Origin: Lophium mytilinum
Taxonomy: Eukaryota > Ascomycota > Dothideomycetes > Mytilinidiales > Mytilinidiaceae
Assembly (NCBI GenBank): GCA_010093605.1
Contig: MU004183.1
Span: forward strand, 2,487,114 to 2,551,113
DNA: 64,000 nucleotides
Direction: 5' to 3'
Shown here: piece by piece, positions 46,172 through 57,410 of the stretch
How positions within the stretch are numbered: position 1 is the first letter of the stretch
Layout: every line of letters starts with the position of its first letter
The notes under the pieces: model-generated
Database searches by the model: none
What the model saw: only the letters and a program-made list of their open reading frames with translations
What the model was told of the DNA's origin: nothing
Program-made: the position numbers and the translations under genes

Positions 46172-47268
46172 ACTACTTCTTTCTCAATGATTTTCCATTG
46201 TTTGGACTTTTGCACCCTCACCCCCTTATTTACGGCTTTTATAACGGTCATACTCTCCTACTTTACGCATGTCTAAGCTTTCTTGAAGGGTTAGATGTCG
46301 TAAAAAAACGTGTGGACACTCGCTGCTTTTTGGATATATTCAGCGTTCATAGTATCACTATTATCTTTCATCAGCGCTGTTCCGTCTACCTCTCATCTAC
46401 CAATGTACCTTTCATATACCAATGTACCAGGACTTCCCTTACGTTCTTCGCATTACTATTTCTTTTTCGGAATCGGCGGCGCTATACATACTGAAGATTT
46501 ATGGCACGATCTATTAAACGTCTGCAATAAACAAGACTAAAGGGCTACGCAACTCGTACTATTGGCTTATGTGATGACCATAACCTAAGCAACAGGGAGA
46601 AGCTGTATTCCAGTAATGTGACTGTACAAAGTAGTTAAACGATAGGGCGAGAACGGAATACAGGAAAAGCTCGTTTATGCTGTTCACCCAACGTTCCGAG
46701 GCTATGAACGTAATAGCGTAAGTAAACGTTATTATCGAATGCCACTTTTTGCCAAATATTTGAACGGCAATCGGAAGGTTGAGTGGTATACCGTATAGTA
46801 ACGGTAGAGAGCATGAATCTTCAAGCGAGCTTGTCCTGTATTTCGCCCTTTCTCAAACGCCCAATTGTGTACCGTCTCTAAGCTTCTAATATAACCATCA
46901 AAACCTAGCATAGTGGCGACAAGACATCCACGGCTTGCATGTGAAATCTTCATTAGTGCTAGACCCCGCATTCATAATCTCCGTATGACATGGCTGTTTG
47001 AAAAGGACCCGACCACACATGAAAACTACATTTCAGCACAAGGTTCATGACCGAATCAAAGGATTGGATTCACATGCAAAATCAAAACATCTTCACAAAT
47101 AGACTGCTTCATTGACGTCTAGAATGTGTATTGAATTTCGAGTCCGAGTCACCGCCGCATTGAACTAGCGACGAGTCCCGTAGGCTCCCGATCTAGTAGC
47201 CACGAAAAAAACACTGATATGCCATCCCCAGCACCTCACCCAGAGCACTTTTTGTCATCCTGCAGCAC
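46172..47268. other. Convergent intergenic region with short direct repeat
   Basis: About 1.1 kb between two 3' ends. A 19-bp-period imperfect direct repeat (core taccaatgtacc) lies at 46393-46430. Composition is AT-leaning. No gene is supported. Confidence 0.4.
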
Positions 47269-48249
47269 CTACTTCTTCGCCGACTCCTTCTCATCAGCCT
47301 TGGCCTGGGCGCGCTTGGCCCGCACACCCACAAGCCTAGCCTCGGAGCGTGCAGCACGCAGCGTCTTGTACGGGCTCTCGGTCTTCTCGACGGATCCGAT
47401 CTTGGCCTCGGTGAACTCGATGACGTTCTTGATGGGCAGCACGGATGCGAGCGAGGAGAGGGTGTCGCCTTTCTTGGCGGCCTTGACGTCCTCGGCGGAG
47501 GCGTCACCGGTCTTGGTCTTGCCGTGGCGGCGGGGGAACAGGATGAGACGCTTCTTGTATTCCTGGAGACGCTCGACGTTGGCCTTAAGGCTCTCCTCGG
47601 AGATGTTCTGGCGGCGGCTGCTGCGGGTTAGATTTTGGGGTGGGAGGGTGGAGGGACGGCTGGCACGTACGGGTCGACGGAGATACCGATGGTGGGCGCG
47701 AGCTTGCGGGGGATAGCGGCAGCCTGAGCTCGATTAGTTGATGCGATTGTCCATCTTGCGGACGTCCCATACCTTCAACTCAGCCAAGGTGAAGCCACGA
47801 CCAGCGCGCACGCGGCGGTTGTACTTGATGGTCGGGCATCGCACAATAGGTCGGAGCTTGTCGACCGGACGAGGAGCTACAGTCGCGGCTTTGGCAACAC
47901 GAGCATTGCGGCGGCGAAGCTTGCGGCCTAGGGACCGTCAGACGGGGGAGTTCGATACTGAAACGCAGACTCGAGGTCGCAGTTTCGCACAGGCGCCACT
48001 GCTCTCAGAGTATAAGAGGGGAATTACCTGGCTGATCGAAATGGCAGCGCACACGACTGAGAGACTGTCAGCTTGTGGTTTTCAATGAAGAGGGGGAGTA
48101 TTCTGGAGGTGGGTTCCATGTGGGCGTTGAAGACGTACCGTTGCCAGTCCTTGCTGCAAAGGCTATTAGTATTCTGTATTTCCAAGACATCTGACGAGGA
48201 CGTACTGGAAGTGATTCTTCTGAATCTGCTGGTTGTGCTTGATCGCCAT
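47269..48249 (-). CDS. RPL13: 60S ribosomal protein eL13
   Basis: Six exons on the minus strand: 48249-48206, 48153-48139, 48056-48028, 47927-47773, 47723-47671 and 47617-47269, giving 214 aa. The sequence follows eL13 closely: [77 protein letters not shown] and [20 protein letters not shown]. It is a structural protein of the large ribosomal subunit. Exon 2 is only 15 nt (HKDWQR region) and exon 3 is 29 nt. The acceptor of exon 6 is CAGCAG; the downstream CAG gives the conserved DPRR, the upstream adds a Ser. No C/D or H/ACA snoRNA was seen in its introns. Confidence 0.96.
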
Positions 48250-48708
48250 TGTGGAGGTTGGCGCGGATTGTCGATGCTTCGAAGTTCGAAGTTCGAAGAG
48301 AGCGCTGGATTGAAATTGAGACTGATCGTGCGCGTCCGTGCGTTTTTCGGGTCGCGCGTTAACTTTTATCCGACACCAAGCTTGGCACACTAATCGCTTA
48401 ACGAACAACCAAGAAAGAGTTCATGAGATTGGAGAACATATCTCTCGTATTCATCGCTATATACGCTCTTGAATCTACCTAGACTTGATCCACCACCTTC
48501 ATCATCATCGTAGATCCCGTGCCCCCATTATGATCGTCAAAATCCATAGCCTTCCACATATCCACGTTGAAACCAAGGGAACCTCCCTAGCAAAAGCCCT
48601 ATGAAAGTGGAGCCAGAAGATCCAGTCTCCGATGCTCCATGGACGCCGAGAAATCGAAACTCGCCCATGACCAAATCAAAGCGAACAATCGAGCAGACAA
48701 TGGTTCTG
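48250..48708. other. Intergenic upstream of RPL13
   Basis: About 460 bases that carry the RPL13 promoter and the 3' side of the coiled-coil gene. A short tandem cgaagtt/gttcgaag sequence lies near 48275-48300, just upstream of the RPL13 start. No gene is supported. Confidence 0.4.
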
Positions 48709-50223
48709 CTACTCTCTGAGCAACCCTCCAATGCCCAGCCCCACCCCTTCATTTAGTCGGCCCCTCTTGGTAGGACTCCCATGCACATCGGAGCCGTCCA
48801 GCCTCCTCTTCTCATGCTCGCTCGGCCTATTCACTCCGGGCTTCTTGACCTGGCCGAAGATCTTGCTTTGGATGAGGCCGTTCGAAGCTCGGTCCTGCGA
48901 CGACGGGGCCGACATCTTAGTCTTTTGCGACGGAGTGTGACGGAGCATACTGGTTGCCATCTGGCTGGCTTGGGACTCTGGGATCTCGTCTTCTGAGACC
49001 CCGTCGTCGTCTAGGCTAGACGCTGTGATGGTAGAGTTGCTGCTTTCTCGACGAGCATGTTTTTGTAGGTATTGGATTGGAGGTGCTGATTGAGGGACAG
49101 CATTGATGGCGTTGAAGGTAGGCGGAGTCCGTGGTACGGCGAGGTGTGAGTGGTTCGCACGTGCTCGATTTGGTGTTTGCGGTAGAGACGACATTGACTG
49201 AGCTCCTCGAGTGTGGCTGAACCGTTGCTTCGGTGGCTGGGTTCTGGTGGGGGTTGACGGCGCTGTGGCTGTCTCCTGGCTAAGCATCTTGTCTGCAAGA
49301 AGTAGAGCTTCGAACGGCTGCTCTCTGAGCGGAGGATGCGTCCTTCCCGTGACACGATGCCGTGGAGTGCCCATGTTCGACCTTGGGGGACTGGCATCGT
49401 TCATCTGGTCGAGGAAAGGCAGGAACGGAGCGATGTGGTCCCTGTTCTTTCGGATGCGCCCTCTCAGACGGTTGTTCTCTTCCCTTAGACTTGCCAATTC
49501 TCCATCTCGATGCTCGGTGAGTCTCCGCTGGTGGTTGAGAGCAGCTTGGAGCCCATCGTTCTCGTGCTGCAGCATTTGGCAATCCCGAGTCAACTCATTC
49601 ATGAGGATTGCATTGGCAGGGCTAACGGTCGTCTCGTTGAAGCTTTGCACGGGAGACATCATGGTCGTTCGCCGTCTCTCCTCGGCCTTTTGTAGAACGT
49701 CGACTTCGGCTTGGGTCATGGCAAGTTCCACAGCCATTCGATTGGCCGATTCTCTACTCTCAATCCACAGCATGTTATGCTGCAGCTTATAGTGGGCAGC
49801 ACTCAGCCGAGCGTCTCGCAGCGCAGTTGAAAGCTCCTCGACCATGGATCGCAGCTCCTCGGCAGACGCATTGGTGACCTGCTCGGAGGTAAAGACAATG
49901 GTTGACGGCTCTGCTACGCCCGGAATTTTGACAGTTGGTGGAGGGGATGATAGGTGGGGAGTTGGCGGAGTTGGAGTTCGGACAGGAGCGCGCATTGAAG
50001 CAACCTGGGAAGATGGCGGCGGCGTCATTGAGGAGGTATTTGGAGGTGCTGGTGACACGAACTTGGCCCTCTCTGGAGTGAGAGCAATTGGCATGGCTGA
50101 TGGTGCCGGAGATGTAGAGGCAAGCTGGCGTTGCGGAGTTGTTGGGCCCGAGTTTTGGGAGAGTTCAGTCGTAGATATGAGCGAGGCCTGCGCGGCCTGC
50201 GAGAATTGTGCCTGGGCGTCCAT
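48709..50223 (-). CDS. Conserved-looking coiled-coil protein, function unknown
   Basis: A single-exon frame of 504 aa with ATG at 50223. Residues 1-105 are disordered and Ser/Thr/Pro-rich. Two helical coiled-coil segments follow: about 120-190 (EELRSMVEELSTALRDARLS, YKLQHNMLWIESRESANRMA) and about 215-270 (MLQHENDGLQAALNHQRRLT, LREENNRLRGRIRKNRDHI, then FLPFLDQM). The C-terminal part is again disordered, with many SP and TP sites and a basic end (SPTKRGR). The pattern resembles fungal cytoskeletal or nuclear scaffold proteins, but I recognise no named family. Its coding nature is supported by length, sharp coiled-coil heptads and a clean start. It is divergent from the LRR gene, 1.26 kb away. 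Confidence 0.8.
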   Translation of the reverse strand: MDAQAQFSQAAQASLISTTELSQNSGPTTPQRQLASTSPAPSAMPIALTPERAKFVSPAPPNTSSMTPPPSSQVASMRAPVRTPTPPTPHLSSPPPTVKIPGVAEPSTIVFTSEQVTNASAEELRSMVEELSTALRDARLSAAHYKLQHNMLWIESRESANRMAVELAMTQAEVDVLQKAEERRRTTMMSPVQSFNETTVSPANAILMNELTRDCQMLQHENDGLQAALNHQRRLTEHRDGELASLREENNRLRGRIRKNRDHIAPFLPFLDQMNDASPPRSNMGTPRHRVTGRTHPPLREQPFEALLLADKMLSQETATAPSTPTRTQPPKQRFSHTRGAQSMSSLPQTPNRARANHSHLAVPRTPPTFNAINAVPQSAPPIQYLQKHARRESSNSTITASSLDDDGVSEDEIPESQASQMATSMLRHTPSQKTKMSAPSSQDRASNGLIQSKIFGQVKKPGVNRPSEHEKRRLDGSDVHGSPTKRGRLNEGVGLGIGGLLRE

Positions 50224-51482
50224 ATTGTTTTGCGAGGCTCCAATGGCGCGACTCGGTGGTCCAAGCCCCGGACACGTCAGATATACAGGTAGCTAGGAGC
50301 GAGTCGCAGCGTCGCAAATCCGCGACTTCCCCACACGAGAGCTGCGTTAGGCCAGCGGACGGCAGCGGGTCGAGCGGGCGGGCGGGTGGTTGGCGCAAAG
50401 GTGCAGGAAGAGGCCGTGTGGTGGTCGCGGCGAGGTTTGCGCGATTTCAGGCGGGCGGGGATGTCGCGTCGCAGAGCGCGTTGCACTGGACGATGGGACG
50501 AGCTTTGCGACTGTAACGGCCACGTCTGCAGGTTGGGGGCTCGCGGGTCCGACGTGTTGCAAGAGGGTGGAATTGGTGAGAGGGTGAGGTTGTCGTTGGC
50601 GCAGAACACCCCAAGCCCTCAAGCCGGTCGCATCCCCGCCGAATGAGGTCAAGCGTCAGAGGCCCGTTGTAGGGGCAACCAGGGCCGTTGAACATGAGGC
50701 CTTGTCTCTGCCATTGCAGCTGTGGCATTCGTGACGCGTCTGTTTGTGTGTATGTACACACGAAGGATCTGGTGTACTTCGCTCTTGATGTTGCTTGCTG
50801 CACACTGCAGGAGTCAGTCTGATGTATCTCGCTTGCTTTGTTGTTTCGGTAGAGCACGTGACCGCGAAAGTTGATAGTTGGGCAGGCATCAGTATCATTT
50901 TGTTCCTACTGAACGTATCAAAGAAGGAAGCATCTGTCTATGCGGATTGTTTGAGGGGAAAGAGCTACTGCGTTTGAAACACTGTACTGACAGTCGAGAC
51001 ACGAAAGGGGTATGGGAGTCTGCCTGAGCAAACTTCAGTAGATTTGGCTATATATTTGATACAAGGTAGCTGCAAATCTCCTTCGACTTATAAGAAGGTC
51101 GTGTGACGATTCTACGGCTCCAACTGCCTGTCGATTATCACTGTTCCATGGTCGAGCAGCTATCAAACAGTCTATGGTCCTCTGTGGTCATGCTTGTGTT
51201 TACAGATCAACATACCCCCTTTCGGCTGCTGTGATTCTTCCCCATGCCCCTCGGTGCGCACAAAATCAGCTGCAGATCGCCAATTCACCGTTTGCCCACA
51301 AATCGGAGCACTTGCCGCTTGTTGGCTGTGTGTTTGGCCGCTCAAGCCACTTACGGCTCCCCCCATACGGCTTCCCTGCAACGACTCGCTCAAGCCCAAG
51401 CTCCTCCCTTGGACAAACGCGACCTGTGTTGATTTTGATATTTCCATTCGCTGCGCCGTTACACCTCCATGCTGCTGTTACA
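50224..51482. promoter_or_regulatory. Divergent region between coiled-coil and LRR genes
   Basis: These 1.26 kb hold both promoters. The LRR frame stays open upstream to about 51174, but the residues there do not look like protein and the leader before 51483 is CT-rich, so I treat it as 5' leader. No other feature is supported. Confidence 0.45.
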
Positions 51483-54400
51483 ATGGAGCCGTCGGCCTTC
51501 TCCTCGTCCATCTCCAGCCGGCCATCTGGCCTTCCTCGACCCTCGAGGCTGCCTGTGCTAAGATCCCCAGCCAGCAGTTCGCAGCTCAAGCCACAGCTTA
51601 AACCCGCACAGCCCTCTGACACTCTAAGAAAGAAACCCTCCGCGTCAACCTTATCCCGTCCAACGCGCCCGGCCTCCACTTTGATATCTCAATCGAACTC
51701 TCGACCCTCTTCACAATTGACCACCAAGCGATCTATACCCTCCTTCGCCGCAAAGAAGACTACAACTGACGACGGTGTCTTCAAGAAGCCAATTGGGAGA
51801 CCTCCGTCGCGACAAAACCGACTCAACAACCCGGTATTACCTACCACAGACAATGAAACGAGAGAAAACGACAATCTTGGTTCGCTAAACGGGTTTCGAG
51901 CATCGTCGCGGGCCTCTTCGCGGGCCTCCTCAAGACAGGGGTTTAGGGATGGCGAACAAGGGATAACCGTCCAGGGAGAAAATGGAGAGGTGGAATTGAG
52001 ACCAGCGTCCAGGAAGTCTCGACCTTCCTTATCAGACCGGACTGTCGAGAGTCTCTCCCAGCTCGACTCACCCAGGCAGAAAGGCAGGAGGAGGTCAAGC
52101 TTCTTCGCCACGGAGAGTCCCATGGGGCCTCCTGCGAGACCTGCCTCCGCACTGGGAAATAACAGGAGCCGACCAGGAACGAGCGACGGAACCTTTGGCA
52201 CCATCTCGCAATTCGGTCCTTCTACCCCTTCGAAGGCCCCAAACTCGAATATCGGACAATCCAGAGGCTCACTGACAGCTCCAGGCAAGAGGAGTGTCAG
52301 TGCCGCCTTGCCACGAAGTATTGGGACCCCAAGCAAGCTAGGTCTTAATGCGAGGCCTACCTCTACCCAACCTGCTGCTCAAATCCAAAGTATCAAGTCT
52401 GCCTCAAAGGCCCGTCCGCTTAGCGTAAGCACGACAACGGCTGCGAAAACTCTAAGGCCACGCGCTAGCATCAGTGGATTATATGGACAGGCGCCTTCAA
52501 GCGGTAGAACTCTCAAACCACGCGCCAGCCTCAGTGGGATACATGATCGAGCTGGACCAACTCCAACTATAACTGCTCCGTCTACACCTACTGCACGTGG
52601 GGGATCTGCTAGCGTCGAGCAATCGCCTGAATTATCAGCCCGGAAGATATCTCATTCATCAGCAGCCTTAAGAGAGCAGCTCGCAAAAGCTAGGGCAGCT
52701 GCTCGGCGCTCAAACATTGGAGGGGATGTCCCTGAAATAGCTCCTGATGATGCTGGAAATGCAGAAGTACCAGTTCAGCCACCAACGAGATCGCTAGAGG
52801 TATCTTCCCCGTCGCCAGAGCCACAGGAGCCACTTGCCAATGCCCATACGGCTGCTCGAGAGTCGAATTTAGTAGAACAAGTCTCCATATTACCGATTGA
52901 CGAAACTGTAAGGGCAGAAGTTCCATCTCAGAAGCCGGTGTGGCCCTTGAAACTGTCTGCTTCGTCAGCAGCACTACGGCAACAGCTTGCGAAAGCAAGG
53001 ACAGCTGCTCGACGGTCGAACGCAGTAGATCAAGTTCCAACAACAACCACCAACAAGGTTGAGAATCTCGACGTACCAGCTCAGCAGCCTACGAAACCCT
53101 TGAAGGCCCCAGTAAAGCGTCCCACAAAACCGAAGGCTATATCAGGCCCTGCTCCTGCACCGCCATCGGATACGGACCAGAAACCAGTACACTCATCGGC
53201 TGCACTACGTGAGCAGATCGCAAAAGCGAAGGCGGCCAAACGGGCAGCAGCGGCAAAGGAGACAAGTGGCGTATCCACACCGCCACCTAAAGCTGTCACC
53301 GAAAGCGAGCATGCGATTGTGCCAGACCCCGCAGAGATTGCTACGTTTGATTTCGGCCTTGACGCAGACCCTTTCAATCAGGGCCCCAAGGGCAGTGTTT
53401 CGCTGATGCGAAAGCGAGTGGACGCTGCTAGGCTAGATGGCAGACTCAACATCGCCGCCATGGACCTAACCGAGATACCTGAAGATGTGCTGAAGATGTA
53501 CGAGTTCGACGCCGACAAGTCTGATATGGCTTGGGGAGAGTTTGTGGATCTCACAACTCTCATCGCGGCTGATAATGAGCTAGAACGTATTCCCGACGAA
53601 ATGTTTCCTGACGTGGATGCCCATAGTACCCTTGGTGATGACATTCCAGGCCCGCAATTTGGGGGCATGCAGACTATAGACCTTCATGGAAATTTGCTCC
53701 CCTCCATACCGCTTGGCTTGCGACAATTGCCACTCACTAAGCTCAATCTCGTAAGAGGACAGACCCTTTCTCTATATTTCAATTCTAATAAACGTAGTCT
53801 CGAAACAAACTCTCCAACGACGCTTTAGACGTCATTTCGCAAATCTCGTCGCTGAAAGATCTCAAAATCGCCGAAAACAGCTTGCAGAGTAGTCTCCCAC
53901 CAAGCATCGGGAAATTAAATCAGTTAGAAATACTCGAGCTTCAAGGAAACAAGCTAAACGAACTACCCGATGAGATGCGAGATCTCATCCATCTCCGCAC
54001 TCTCAACATCTCTCACAATAAGCTCGCTTCCCTCCCAGCCTCTCTCTTCGCCGCTGTCTCCTTAGTGGACCTCATCGCTACCAACAACTCGTTTTCCGGC
54101 TCTTTCTTCCGCGACGATATTCAAAGCTCTTCTCTCCAGACCCTCAACCTTTCGTCCAACGCTCTCACCTGCCTCACCACGACCTTGATCTCCCTACCCG
54201 CTCTGAAATCCCTCGATATCAGTATCAACCGTATCACGCACCTCCCGGACATTGCATCCTGGACCGCCCTCGCCGTTCTCCGCGCGGGAGAGAATAAAAT
54301 CACTGCACTTCCGCCGGGCTTTACCTCCCTAATGGAGCTTAAGATCGCGGATTTCAGCAGCAACGACATCAGGGTTGTCGATGAAAAGGTTAGTCTTATG

Positions 54401-54589
54401 GACGGACTGGAGACTCTAATTCTGGCCGCGAACCCGTTAAGGGACCGAAGGTTCTTGACTATGGACACCGACAGCGTTAAGAGGGAGCTGTTCGGGAGGA
54501 TGGATCCTGCCGAGGTGGAGAAGCTCAGGGGAGATGGGGCGGGTGATGTGGAGGAGATTGGGAGGAGAGGGCCCATGATGGTTTTTTGA
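51483..54589 (+). CDS. Leucine-rich-repeat protein with long disordered N-terminus (LRRC40-like)
   Basis: Exons are 51483-53750 and 53798-54589 (47-bp intron), giving 1019 aa from the ATG that begins MEPSAFSSSISSRP. Residues 1-620 are disordered, Ser/Pro/Arg-rich, with a RASSRASSRASSR run, a duplicated LRPRASISG / LKPRASLSG unit, and three to four copies of SSAALREQLAKARAAARRSN. From about residue 640 there are LRRs of the LxxLxLxxNxL type, starting RLNIAAMDLTEIPEDVLKMY, then LTKLNLSRNKLSNDALD, LEILELQGNKLNELP, LRTLNISHNKLASLP, LQTLNLSSNALTCL, LKSLDISINRITHLP. This layout resembles LRRC40-like scaffold proteins. Partners and role are unknown. The intron lies inside an LRR. Confidence 0.88.
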
Positions 54590-55096
54590 GGGTTCGGCGT
54601 TTCAAGGGGAATTCGGTATGGTTTCTTATTCAGGCGTTTCAGGGGCAGACGGGTCTTGTTGCTGTATGCTTGGGTATTCTCATTGCTGCGTGGTGGATGG
54701 CGTCATTGGATGCTGTTAAGCTGTGTTGACTAAGTGGTGTAGGATATCTTGCAAGCCTAACTTCAATATACAGGTACGGGTAACATTTTTAATTGTTCTT
54801 GAACATTGCGGGTTGCACGTGGTGAGATGAAGATTTTTCTTTCGGAAATGTCGTTAGCATTGTAGAAGTCATGCGCTGAAAGGGCCTCTTCAGGGTCGTT
54901 AAAGGTAATAGACACAAGATGCATGTCAGTTTTCGCAAGATTTCGGGCTTAGTCGCAGTTGCAGTCTCAAATTCTGGCTAAATTTGTTTCTTAGCTCTCC
55001 GGCCGCATTCTTCGCACGTTGTCGCATACCAGTGTCTCAACCCTCCAAATCTCTTTAACGACTCGACTCTTTCGGTTGTTGTTGGGGTCACTATCA
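54590..55096. other. Convergent intergenic region
   Basis: About 500 bases between the 3' ends of the LRR gene and the RING-gene relic. No feature is supported. Confidence 0.4.
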
Positions 55097-56007
55097 TTAC
55101 GCAAATCCCGGAGTCGCTTCCGTTCTCCCTTGATTCGCGAGATGAAAGCCCCCCCGGCTAGCCAACCAGTCCGCCTGAGGATTCTGATCGAAGATTTCCT
55201 TGTACAGCTCCTTTAGAAGATCCATGTCTTTCCGAGCATAGTATGTTCCATGGATGGCCTCAATCGCCGAACGCTGGTCAAAACTATGCATCGTAGCCTC
55301 CGGCACCCGCGTTCGCCGTTCGCAGAGCTCGAGTCTGCAGTATGGACAGAAGTTGCTCGAGTTGCCAACTCCGTTCACATTCGTTCGTAGGCAGGATCTA
55401 TGGAACACGTGCTTGCAGATGGTCGTTACAGCATCCAGGGTGCCGGTGCTCTCTAGGCATACGCCTCAATCCTCGGGTGGGCCTGCGTAACGGGTTGAGA
55501 AGGCCTGGATCTGGATCGGGGTAGAGTCTTCAGCTGGCTTGTAGGTCTCTTCGGCGGTGTAGCAGCCAACCAGCATCTCAACGCCCTCATCCAGCTCGTC
55601 CCGGAGCGTCTGGCCAACTTTCCACATCCCCTCTAAAAGGTCCCCGAATTCCCAGCGGAGAAAAAAGTCTTTATCCTCTTCACGCTTCCGCCTCGTGGCC
55701 TCCCCCCGCATCTCCTCGATCTGCCCGCGCAGCTCCTCGCTTCGTCGAAACGCAGTTGGATTGTTGATATATGGCCCGAGTGCGTCTCTGCTGGTCTCGG
55801 GCCTTGCAGGATCCCGAGTACGCCGCATTGCCATCTGGAAGGTCATATAATCCGCTCTAAAGAATTGGACTCATGTGATTGCGTTGTGATGTACGCGAAC
55901 ATGTCGGCTGGAGACTGCTCGATCTCAGCGAGTTGCTCTAGAGTCTCGTCGAGGTAGCACCAGAATCGAAGAAGCTGCAAGGGTGAAGCAATGTAGTTAG
56001 GAGACAT
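55097..56007 (-). pseudogene. RING-finger gene with in-frame stop at first zinc ligand; likely broken
   Basis: Starting at ATG 56007 the minus strand reads MSPNYIASPLQLLRFWCYLD and an N-terminal domain shared with the gene at 56598, including FQMAMRRTRD, PYINNPTAFRR and RGE...FFLRW. At about 55475 the frame reads E-D-stop-G-V-C, then LESTGTLDAVTTICKH, VFHRSCLRT and NFCPYCRLELCERR, ending at 55097. The second part is a RING-H2 pattern in which Cys2, Cys3, His4, His5, Cys6, Cys7 and Cys8 are present and the TGA stands exactly where Cys1 (TGT or TGC) is expected. No intron with good signals removes it. In addition the frame changes near 55850, explained either by a 38-bp intron (short for fungi) or by a frameshift. 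It is either a recent pseudogene, or a gene whose product ends before the RING. A sequencing error is possible. Confidence 0.65.
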
Positions 56008-56597
56008 CTTGAGATGGGATCGGGTTGGGATGGTGGTGTGGTCTAGTGGAGGATTGTTGAGGTTGATAGAGCGAGGACGAGAGAATGGAAGAGAGGGTTT
56101 TATGGGGTCCTTGAGTTAAGTGATACGATGTGTCCATCCCTTCGAGGTGAATATGCGCAGAGAGTGTAAGTGGCGTGCGCTGTGAGTATGTACAAACGGA
56201 ACGCTGAAGTGAATGTATATAGGGCGACAATGGACGGTCTTACACGTGAATGTTATAGTGGGATTACATGGCCTGGTTGTACGCCACTCTACGATCTCGA
56301 TATATTGGAAATATACTATCAGCATACGAACGGCGCTGAGAACTAGCGACAGCAGGTGTGCTTATTAAGAGAAAGAGCGGTTTGATTATGACCGAGTCGT
56401 CCGTCGTCGTGATGCGATATAACAATCGATGAAACAAGCAGGTGTGAGACAGCCACTATTACTTAGGGTAGCCCATAGTACGTACGTACATACCTTCACA
56501 ACGATCCGAACTCTACTAATCCTCTAGATAGCGGTTGTGCTTCTACATCTCTTCTAGTCAATACGCTTTCACAGTTATATCTGAGTCTACTTTCACA
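56008..56597. promoter_or_regulatory. Divergent region between the two paralogues
   Basis: The 590 bases between the opposed starts hold both promoters. There is a palindrome-like tacgtacgta near 56480. No gene is supported. Confidence 0.4.
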
Positions 56598-57410
56598 ATG
56601 TCACATTTCGAGCCAGTTTCACGTTCACTCCATTTTTTCTTCAGATTCTTCCAAGCAGTTCCGCAGCAGGCGCTCTCAACTCCCCTTCCAACTCGACCTG
56701 CCCCACACACAAGCCCAGATCTACCGATTCCAACGAGAATGGCTGACGACTCAAGCGTCTTCTTGCAGCGTGCTAGGGCATATCGTCATTTCTCCGAGCT
56801 CTTAACTCTAATCGAACTACACAGCCTGGATATAACACCGGCCGACCACTTCGAATCTGTCACCTACAACGAGTTTCACATCACTCTCGGAGAGCTTAAA
56901 GCACTCAAGCTCCCACAGCTCACGAAGGCCTTCTTAGTTGGGCTGACGCACTTCCAAGCCAACATGCGCTATAGCTCTCCTACAATTGATGACCCAATTG
57001 GTGGTGAGTCTTGGGGGGATATGCTGGCCCCTTATCTCGAAGACCCCGGCGCCTTTCAGCGCGACGTACGGCCACGCGCCCGCATTTTCGAGCTGCAGCT
57101 TGAGCAAGTCAACGTGCTGCGCGGCGAGTTCGGTGAGAACTTCCTCTGGGTACCCCATAATAGTCTACCGTATCCTCGACCTTGGGCTAGTTATGGGAGC
57201 GACCTAGTTCGTGCGGTCGGCGGAGATAGAAAAGCCATTCTCGTGTCCATTCTTCCTGAACTCTACCCCAGACACCTCAAAGACATGAGACAGTATTTGG
57301 CGCATACCTCAACAATGCAGATAGATACATTCACTATTAACAATACCCACCAACGTTCACTTCGTCCCTTCACAATACAATCAACATATACATCCCCGCT
57401 CCCGCTCTAG
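56598..57410 (+). CDS. Lineage-specific paralogue of the RING gene's N-terminal domain, RING absent
   Basis: A single open frame of 270 aa from ATG 56598; an alternative start at 56739 (MADDSSVF) gives 223 aa and begins where homology starts. Shared positions with the opposed minus-strand gene include ITPADHF versus QSPADMF, HFQANMR versus TFQMAMR, APYLEDPGAFQRD versus GPYINNPTAFRRS and RGEFGENFLW versus RGE...DFFLRW. After FLW the two diverge, and no Cys/His pattern is seen here. The upstream 47 residues (MSHFEPVSRSLHFFFRFFQA) may be leader. Function unknown. The inverted head-to-head order suggests inverted duplication followed by loss of the RING on one side and damage on the other. Confidence 0.65.
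   Translation: MSHFEPVSRSLHFFFRFFQAVPQQALSTPLPTRPAPHTSPDLPIPTRMADDSSVFLQRARAYRHFSELLTLIELHSLDITPADHFESVTYNEFHITLGELKALKLPQLTKAFLVGLTHFQANMRYSSPTIDDPIGGESWGDMLAPYLEDPGAFQRDVRPRARIFELQLEQVNVLRGEFGENFLWVPHNSLPYPRPWASYGSDLVRAVGGDRKAILVSILPELYPRHLKDMRQYLAHTSTMQIDTFTINNTHQRSLRPFTIQSTYTSPLPL

Noticed and set aside
47928-48027. snoRNA in an RPL13 intron
   Set aside because: No C box (RUGAUGA) and no H/ACA hairpins were found.
51174-51482. N-terminal extension of the LRR protein
   Set aside because: The frame is open, but it begins at no ATG with a good context and the residues do not look like protein; the ATG at 51483 has a typical leader.
51689-52336. 215-codon minus-strand frame
   Set aside because: Antisense to the disordered part of the LRR protein; no start context or domain.
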